From: Costus lasius
Lineage: Eukaryota > Streptophyta > Magnoliopsida > Zingiberales > Costaceae
Direction of reading: 5' to 3'
Length of the DNA stretch: 64,000 nt
Assembly (NCBI GenBank): GCA_027563935.2
Contig: CM050446.2
Coordinates: 33,049,501 to 33,113,500 of the forward strand
The first letter of the stretch is position 1. The number at the start of each line of letters is the position of its first letter. Of the stretch, positions 57,930 through 64,000 are shown piece by piece. A program made the translations under genes and the position numbers. The notes under the pieces were generated by a model, which saw only the letters and a program-made list of their open reading frames with translations, did no database searches and was not told the origin of the DNA.

Positions 57930-57938
57930 ATTATATAA
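57930..57938 (-). promoter_or_regulatory. Candidate TATA box of DEG9
   Basis: The minus strand reads CCTTATATAATG about 70 bases upstream of the DEG9 ATG. This would place the transcript start about 40 bases before the ATG, in GC-richer leader sequence. Position and sequence are both reasonable. Confidence 0.5.
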
Positions 57939-57939
57939 G

Positions 57940-58433
57940 GGCATGGAGCAGAAAGACCAGGAAAATGGACGATTAGTGAAAAGAGAATATAAGCTTACTC
58001 CCATGTACTATTCAACATACCGGCTTTATAAGTGGCTGCTTCAATTACATCTAATCAAAAGGAAGGTAAACAAGTAGGTATTTATATTATTCGAACACCT
58101 TTTTTTGAGATGAGAAAAATATGAATGTGTTTTACGAGTTGCTTATCTAGAATCTCTTAGATAGGGTATATGGTTCTGTCTCATGTCATATGTGCAACAA
58201 GTGCTACTAGTTTTTATATATATTTTTTTTAATTCAAACCTTTTTCATGAAGCCTAACTTCAACTAGTAATTTATATAATTTTTTTAATTTAAATACAAT
58301 TAGATTATTCTATTTGGCATAATTTAATAAATATTCTAAAAGTAATTAAATTATTATGGGGCCTTATGATTTGATCTAATTGATACAAAAGGAAGGTGTA
58401 TGTAAGCAAATTTATTAATGTGTAATGTGAGTC
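57940..58433. other. DEG9 upstream region between TATA box and hAT insertion
   Basis: AT-rich beyond 58080. No further motif is certain. The hAT element begins only about 570 bp from the DEG9 start codon, so the native promoter is either within this stretch or was split by the insertion. Confidence 0.4.
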
Positions 58434-58445
58434 CTCATACATAGA

Positions 58446-58690
58446 GGTGGCCAACGGGCCGGGCCGGCCCGCGGCCCGCACGGCCCGGCACGACACGGTC
58501 CGGCCCGGGCACGGCCCGTTGACCAAGTCAACGGGCCGCGGGCGGCCCGCGGCCCGGCTCGGGTCGTGCTGGGCCGAAGGTCCGCGGCCCGCGGGCCGGG
58601 CCGGGCCAGGCACGGCACGGGCCCGTGCCGGGCACGGCCCGCGGGCCGGGTCAGGCACGGCACGCGGGCCGGCACGGCTGGAATGGGCGG
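58446..58690. repeat. hAT 5' subterminal GGCCCG/CGGGCC array
   Basis: Extremely GC-rich, built from overlapping GGCCCG, CGGCCC, GGCACGG and CGGGCC words on both strands. In hAT elements such subterminal repeats are the usual transposase binding sites, so that role is inferred here. ORFs across it are Arg/Pro/Ala/Gly-rich artefacts. Confidence 0.75.
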
Positions 58691-59310
58691 CAACGTTCGA
58701 AAATTTGATTTGGGCATGCGTTTTTACCAAAATAGCCCTATAACGGTTTGAAAAAATTTAAAAGTTAGGGATATAATTGTCTTTATGTTATAAAATTACC
58801 ATTTTAGCCCCTTTTAATAATTAAAAATAGGGGATAAATATGTAAATTTACACCCAATTCATCCCTATAAATTGACCCCCCAACCCTCTCATTTCTTCAC
58901 ACAAATTTCCAATTAACTTTGGATTACTTTCTCATTCTCTCTTAATACTTTTCTAATCTCTTTTCTAAGTCTTGAGTTTCAATTAGCCATCAAGATTTCA
59001 AAGCTCCCTCAGTCCCTCGGTCTAGTCACGTGGAGAAGATCAAGTAAGTAGTAAATTAATTTACTTTTAGTCTTTTATAATGTAATTGTACTTAAATTTA
59101 AATTATTCTAATATAATTTTTTTTCATAATTATGATTAAATTAAGGTTGTTGAAGGCTGAAAGTGAAACCTCAACTTCTTAGTTCTTACTTACTAAGCGA
59201 TCTTCAAACACGTGATAAGGTAATTTTTTAATGTATAATTTATTATTAGTAGTATTTAATCTTATTTTTTAAATTTTTTTGGCTAACTTTTAATATTATA
59301 TGTAGAATTA

Positions 59311-61449
59311 ATGGCGGGATTGAACAATACATGGGATCTTTTGCCATGGGAGATTGAGGCATTCGAGCAAGAGTTAATGGGGACAAGTACTAACCCCGTT
59401 ATGCCACCCGATCAAGATCAAGATGCCAACCCTCCGCCTTACGACCCAAATCAACAACAGCAAGATCATGTTGAATTTGAGCCTACTAACACTATGCAGG
59501 GAGAGGAGGGATGCAGTGCAAACCCTCACGAGTCTACTGTGTCAGGCTCAAGAAAACGCACGAGCGACGTTTGGAAGAGCTTCGATGTGGTGATGATTAA
59601 CGGCGAAGAAAGAGCCAGCTGCAAAAAGTGCAAAAAAGTCTTGACTTGCAAATCATCGGGTGGAACTGGTCATTTGACTCGCCACATCAGAAGCCATCAA
59701 ACTCAGATCGATCGTGCACAGGCTACTCTAAATCTTTCCTCTAGTTCTTTTGAAATTTTTAATTATTCTACTGAAGTTCTTAGAAAAGAATTAGCTAAAT
59801 TTATTGTTTGGGATGAACAACCATTTTCTTTAGCAGAAAATTATAAATTTGAAAAATTTATACATAAATCACTACAACCTAAATATAAAAAAGTAAGTAG
59901 ACAAACCATGCGTAGGGATGCTATAAAAATTTTTTCTGAATATAAAACTAATCTTTTACAAGTTTTAATTACATTAACTTCTTGTATTTCTTTAACATCT
60001 GATATTTGGACCAGTAATCATTCTGATCAGTCATACATGTGTATTACGGCACATTGGATAGATAGTGAATTTTTTTTACAAAAAAGAATTATTGCATTTA
60101 AAATTTTTGAATATCCTCATACTGCAAATGCTATAGTTAGACAATTTCATAGCATTTTACATTCATATAATATAATTAATAAAAATTTTTCAATTAGTTT
60201 TGATAATGCAAGTAATAATGATAGTGCAATTGATAAATTAAAAAGATTGTTAAATCCAATATTTAATGGTGCTTTTTTTCATATACGATGTGCATGCCAT
60301 ATTCTAAACTTATGTGTTCAAGATGGAATAAGAGAAGTAGATGAACATGTAACTAAATTAAGAAATGCTGTTAGATTTGTTACTTCTTCTACTTCTAGAA
60401 ATCAAGATTTTAGACAAACATGTAAATCTTATGGTTTGTCATATAAAAAATTTAAACTTGATATTAAAACACGATGGAATTCTACTTATGATATGCTAAC
60501 AATATGTTTTCCATTTAAGGATCCTCTTACATTATTTTATAATGAAAGAATGCCTGATGGAAACATTGAAGAAAATGATTGGGATAAAGCAAAATTATTA
60601 CATAATATTTTAGAAATTTTTTATAATGCTAGCACTCATTTATCTGGTGTTTATTATCCTACATCATGTTTAATTTTAGAACATTTAGTTTTAATTAGTG
60701 AAATGTTTTCTCAATATAGACATGATGAAAATGTTTTTCAAGTAATTTTTAAAATGGAAACAAAATTTAAAAAATATTGGAAAAATATATCTCCTTTATA
60801 TTGTTTAGCTTCAATTATGGATCCTAGATTAAAATTAGAAGGTGTTCATATTTTATTAGATGAATATTATAGAAATATGGAACTTGAAGGAGTAGATGAG
60901 AAAAAAAATGAAGTTTCTACCTTATTAGATGAAATGTATAATGTTTATAATTTAAAATTTGGACATACAATGAATCCAACATCCTCTCAAACTAATGTAT
61001 CTACTAGTAGTAAAAATATTACAGGAAGAATACGCTCAATTTTAAATAGAAAAGGAACATCAACAAGTAGATCTAGTAATTTTAATGAATTAACATTTTT
61101 TTTAGAAAATAATCATACATCTTTACTCACAGAAGAACAAATAGATAATTTTGATATTTTATCATGGTGGAGATCACAAGGAAAATCATATCCTGTGATT
61201 TCTGCCATGGCACGTGATCTACTAACTCCTCCGGTGTCTACTGTAGCATCGGAGTCTTGTTTTAGTGCCGGCGGCAGGGTGCTGGACGAGAAGCGAAGCC
61301 GAATGAACGAAGAAAGCGTGGAAATGTGTATTTGTCTTAAAGATTGGCTAGATACTGAAGATCGTCTTCAAGATAAAGGTGGTCATTCAACTTCATCGGA
61401 TGATGATGAACAAAGTCTTGGAAGTGCAAGCGGAAGCACCAATGGATAA
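59311..61449 (+). CDS. hAT transposase, BED zinc finger, RICESLEEPER/DAYSLEEPER type
   Basis: A 712 aa ORF with no stop or frameshift. An acidic Gln/Pro-rich N-terminus leads to a BED zinc finger at about 85-130 (Cys104, Cys107, His125, His129). The catalytic core shows TSDIWTS (Asp231) and SFDNAS (Asp298), the RCACHILNL motif (Cys327/His330) and TRWNSTYDM (Arg388-Trp389). The hAT dimerisation domain at about 612-684 contains SWWRSQGKSYPVIS, RDLLTPPVSTVASE (Glu648, the position usually given to the catalytic Glu) and LDEKRSRM. The Ser/Asp-rich tail is dispensable-looking. The product should bind the element's ends and cut and paste it. The centre of the ORF (59741-61240) is strongly A/T-biased, while both ends are balanced in composition. 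All key motifs are present. Confidence 0.95.
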   Translation: MAGLNNTWDLLPWEIEAFEQELMGTSTNPVMPPDQDQDANPPPYDPNQQQQDHVEFEPTNTMQGEEGCSANPHESTVSGSRKRTSDVWKSFDVVMINGEERASCKKCKKVLTCKSSGGTGHLTRHIRSHQTQIDRAQATLNLSSSSFEIFNYSTEVLRKELAKFIVWDEQPFSLAENYKFEKFIHKSLQPKYKKVSRQTMRRDAIKIFSEYKTNLLQVLITLTSCISLTSDIWTSNHSDQSYMCITAHWIDSEFFLQKRIIAFKIFEYPHTANAIVRQFHSILHSYNIINKNFSISFDNASNNDSAIDKLKRLLNPIFNGAFFHIRCACHILNLCVQDGIREVDEHVTKLRNAVRFVTSSTSRNQDFRQTCKSYGLSYKKFKLDIKTRWNSTYDMLTICFPFKDPLTLFYNERMPDGNIEENDWDKAKLLHNILEIFYNASTHLSGVYYPTSCLILEHLVLISEMFSQYRHDENVFQVIFKMETKFKKYWKNISPLYCLASIMDPRLKLEGVHILLDEYYRNMELEGVDEKKNEVSTLLDEMYNVYNLKFGHTMNPTSSQTNVSTSSKNITGRIRSILNRKGTSTSRSSNFNELTFFLENNHTSLLTEEQIDNFDILSWWRSQGKSYPVISAMARDLLTPPVSTVASESCFSAGGRVLDEKRSRMNEESVEMCICLKDWLDTEDRLQDKGGHSTSSDDDEQSLGSASGSTNG

Positions 61450-61475
61450 ACGTTGTAATAAATAATTATAAAAAA

Positions 61476-61548
61476 AGTTGTAAAAAAGTTGTAGAAAGAG
61501 TTGTAGAAAGAGTTGTAAAAAGAGTTGTAAAAAGAGTTGTAAAAAGAG
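61476..61548 (+). repeat. 13 bp tandem repeat after the transposase
   Basis: Five to six copies of GTTGTA(A/G)AAAGAG follow the stop codon within the presumed 3' UTR. After it comes CTACGTAGACCTGATTCC, common in related plant hAT elements as I remember them. Confidence 0.8.
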
Positions 61549-61740
61549 AACTACGTAGACCTGATTCCTCCTTTGAGTGGGGTACGTAGGCAGCCTATAA
61601 TGGGTCCGGTCTAAAATATATAAAAGTTTAACATTTTTTCAAAAATTTGTGTAATATACATTCTCAATTTTTTTTTATTTTTTCACATTTTATATATTTT
61701 AATTAAGTAATTTACTTATTAAAATATTTTTTTTTTAAAT

Positions 61741-62087
61741 TCGGCCCACGGGCCAAAACCGGGCCGGGCCCAACACGGCCCGCGTGCCTAATTGGGCCCG
61801 TTGGGCCGTATTTGACCCACGTGCCGCCGTTAGCCCGCGGGCCGTGCCAGGCCCGCGTGCCGGATCTGGCCCGCGGGCCGGATTCGTGCCCACGGCCCGG
61901 CGGAGCCGTGCCGGCGACGGCACGCCTAATCGTGCCGCGTGCCGTGCCTGGCCGAAGGAAATTTCAGCCGTGCCGTGCCCGGCACGGCACGATTACAATC
62001 GGGCCGTGCCTGGCACGGCCCGATTTCTGGCGGGCCGAGGCGGGCCCGGGCCCGGGCCGGCCCGGGCACGGCCCATGGCCACCTCTA
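61741..62087. repeat. hAT 3' subterminal GGCCCG array
   Basis: Mirror-like counterpart of 58446-58690, with dense GGCCCG, GCCGTGCC, CGGCACGG and CGGGCCG words ending in the terminal inverted repeat. The ORFs here are not genes. Confidence 0.75.
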
Positions 62088-62095
62088 CTCATACA

Positions 62096-62801
62096 TCTCA
62101 TGACATCTCATGACAATCAATGCATTTTGCATACATCCAATGACAAGGCATGCCCAACTCTTCTTAGGCAAGAACATTGTCTAAGATTTTTATTTAATTA
62201 AAGGCAATTAGATTCATGTACTTATGAGTTTTTGACACTTTGATTTGTAATGGCTCTCACAACTATGACCCTCTTAATTGAAACTAACTCGCTTAGCCAA
62301 ACTCCTATCATAAGATGTCAAAGATCTATATGTCTATCATGTGTTTTATATTAATTTTAAATTTTAGACTGTGTTTTTTTGGATAAAAAATTATATTTTA
62401 TGTCTAGATTCAATATATTTTTCATTCTTTCCTTCTAATTTTTTGTCCAAGAAAATACACTATTAATGTTTCACTTCAATAATGCCACTGCAACCATTAT
62501 CCACTCAATCAAACCTAGCCATCTTTGTCATGCCCCCGTAGCAAAACATTGAAGATTAATATAGTGGCATTCTACATCATGCTCCATATCTAAAAAAAAT
62601 TACACACTTTTGAACTATATCACGAACAATTTCAAGGAAATAGAATGACTTATAATAATATTTGGAGTTTGCTAATTTAAGACTACAAATAAATGTGAAA
62701 AACATAACTTGACAATTAAAACATGGATTGACCCTAGACTTGCATCCTAGATCAATACTTTGTTATGTGCGGGTCTCACATGGGCCGCTTGAAAATAGAG
62801 T
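62096..62801. other. Intergenic DNA, unassigned
   Basis: No gene or transposon border recognised between the hAT and the copia LTR. Confidence 0.4.
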
Positions 62802-63274
62802 TGTTGATGTGAATGAGTGAGAGAAAAAGAAAATAATTTTCTTGAAAAGAGGAAACTTTTCTCTTGAAGCTAGAATTTTCTCAAGGCATTAAGAAGTCAT
62901 TCACCATTGTCACGAATATTTTTATAATTGCTTCTATGATATGATTCTATATATCGTATGGTCAGATTTTTGTATTAGTTTCTTTGTTCTTCTTAATTAA
63001 TTTAATTTATGACTTTAAAATGTTTATTTTCCTTATGTTGAATTTCATCATGTTTAATGAAATTCTTAGATGTGATGGAACATTGTATTATTATTTTAGA
63101 GTAGAAAAATTATGGCCGGCTATTGTAGTCTTTTACCCACTTTTCAAAGGGTTTTTCTATGTAAATTTTTTTTTGTCTGGTGATTTATTATTATTTGGCT
63201 TAATTATTTGCATCTATATATATTATTGTGAAATGTTTAGGGATTGTATCAAAAATAAAGAAAAAAAAAACTCA
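62802..63274 (+). mobile_element. 5' LTR of a copia-type element
   Basis: TGTTGATGTGAATGAG at 62802 to AACTCA at 63274, about 473 bp. Four bases later comes a primer-binding-site match. The right boundary is well supported by that site. The left boundary rests on the TG start and plausible length only. Confidence 0.5.
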
Positions 63275-63278
63275 ATAA

Positions 63279-63293
63279 TGGTATCAAGGCAGG
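63279..63293 (+). other. Copia primer binding site
   Basis: TGGTATCAAGGCAGG resembles the initiator-Met tRNA complement TGGTATCAGAGC found just after the 5' LTR of most plant copia elements, with an A/G swap. Confidence 0.6.
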
Positions 63294-64000
63294 TTTATTA
63301 GTGATATGTGCTAATCATAGGAATTAGAAATGTTGGGAGATCTAAGATGGAAAACTACTTACATTACAAACATTTATTTGATACAATTAGAATAAAAAAT
63401 CTAAAAAAATATTAGATGAGGAGTGAAGCAAATTAATTAGAGAAACTATTAGTTATATTTGACAATGGTTGCAAGATAATATTCTTTTATTATATTGTTA
63501 ATGAAAAAATATTCAAGTTGTGGGAAAAAAAATTAAAAGACTTATATAAGCAAAAACTTGCAGGAAACAAAACTCTCTTAATCATAAATTAGGTAGGTAT
63601 AAAGAATGTGCAAAATTATTGAGCGTTTAAATAACACGAAAGGTATTAACAACTAGTTAACTTCCATGAAGATAGTAATTAAAGATGAACTATATACACT
63701 TTTATTTTTGAGTTTTCTGCTATAGAGTTGGGAGACTTTAGTTGTATCTCTTAGTAATACAATATCAGATGATAAGATATTCAAGAGCTTAGTTACTTTA
63801 AGTCTATTGAAGCATTGGTGACTGAAAATCACGACAAAAGCAAAAGTAGATCTCCTTATCAACATAAGAAATATAAGAGCAAGTCATCTTCTAGAAAAAA
63901 TGTAGAGTGTTATTATTGTCATAAGCAAAGACATATCAAGAAGTATTGTTGGTCATTCAATAAGGCTCAGAAAGGAGAAAATAATGGAAATAAAAAAGGA
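63294..64000 (+). mobile_element. Degenerate copia gag, cut by the window edge
   Basis: Broken plus-strand frames show gag phrases: ENYLHYKHLFDTIRIKN, FKLWEKKLKDLYKQKL then GNKTLLNHKL, and WETLVVSLSNTISDDKIFK. Last comes a CCHC zinc knuckle with Cys-x2-Cys-x4-His-x4-Cys spacing (63906-63951, YYCHKQRHIKKYC). Stops and frameshifts separate the pieces, so this copy is not functional. The rest of pol would lie beyond 64000. Confidence 0.65.

Larger units (their letters stand above)
58434..62095 (+). mobile_element. Complete hAT transposon, apparently autonomous
   Basis: The element 58442-62087 (3646 bp) begins TAGAGGTGGCCA and ends with its exact inverse TGGCCACCTCTA. It is flanked by CTCATACA at 58434-58441 and again at 62088-62095, an exact 8 bp target duplication. 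GC-rich subterminal regions (58446-58690 and 61741-62080) are packed with GGCCCG/CGGGCC motifs. Inside is an uninterrupted 712-codon transposase preceded by a leader with plausible introns (donors CAAG/TAAGT at 59044 and AAG/GTAATT at 59220, acceptor TATGTAG at 59305). Intact ends, intact ORF and an exact duplication together point to a recent insertion. Confidence 0.95.

Noticed and set aside
58305..58751. Overlapping Arg/Pro/Ala-rich ORFs
   Set aside because: Produced by the GGCCCG subterminal array of the hAT element in every frame.
1..64000. CRISPR arrays, rRNA, tRNA genes
   Set aside because: No regularly spaced identical repeats with unique spacers, no rRNA text and no cloverleaf-like tRNA were recognised by eye. 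The tandem arrays have no spacers. A tRNAscan run would be needed to exclude tRNAs fully.

Overview
The window is nuclear DNA of a flowering plant. The evidence is spliced genes with GT-AG introns, a P-class PPR gene, a plant-type Deg protease, and transposon families restricted to plants (hAT of the RICESLEEPER type, Ty1-copia, Ty3-gypsy, plant LINE, MITEs). GC-rich 5' ends that fall away along the two most complete genes fit a monocot, but I cannot name the species. There are no prokaryotic, organellar, CRISPR or viral features.

Three host genes are supported. (1) Minus strand, 9209 down to 2973: seven 5' exons of a secretory-pathway protein related to Arabidopsis At5g58100 (pollen-wall gene SPOT1, from memory). 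Its 3' part is off the left edge or hidden beyond repeats. (2) Plus strand, 21432-23948: an intact single-exon PPR protein of 838 aa with 19 full P motifs and a likely mitochondrial presequence. (3) Minus strand, 57861 down to 47855: a complete nine-exon DEG9-type nuclear serine protease (578 aa) with an intact His/Asp/Ser triad, one GC-AG intron and a small last exon behind a 3.3 kb intron.

The rest is mostly mobile DNA. 0-9.2 kb: the first gene, its introns filled with a decayed hAT element and purine/pyrimidine foldback elements. 9.9-12.0 kb: a Pack-type element carrying spliced fragments of a WAT1/EamA transporter gene. 12.2-12.7 kb: a MITE. 13.4-17.6 kb: the 3' end and LTR of a Ty3-gypsy element. 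17.6-20.6 kb: copia-type LTR sequence split by an inverted related LTR. 25-31 kb: tandem repeats, a 418 bp near-perfect hairpin and a second MITE copy. 31.7-33.5 kb: a solo LTR with an exact 5 bp target duplication. 35-38 kb: a plant-mobile-domain-like coding remnant between two arrays of a palindromic satellite. 38-42.5 kb: LTR debris and a LINE with a nested hAT MITE. 42.5-47.8 kb: degraded repeats. 58.4-62.1 kb: an apparently complete autonomous hAT element with an intact 712 aa transposase and an exact 8 bp target duplication, about 0.57 kb upstream of the DEG9 start. 62.8-64 kb: the 5' end of a decayed copia element running off the right edge.

The three host genes show no operon-like or pathway link. 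The common theme is gene space penetrated by transposons: both spliced genes carry members of one foldback family in their introns, and an hAT sits in the DEG9 upstream region. Exon coordinates were worked out by hand from splice signals and reading phase.
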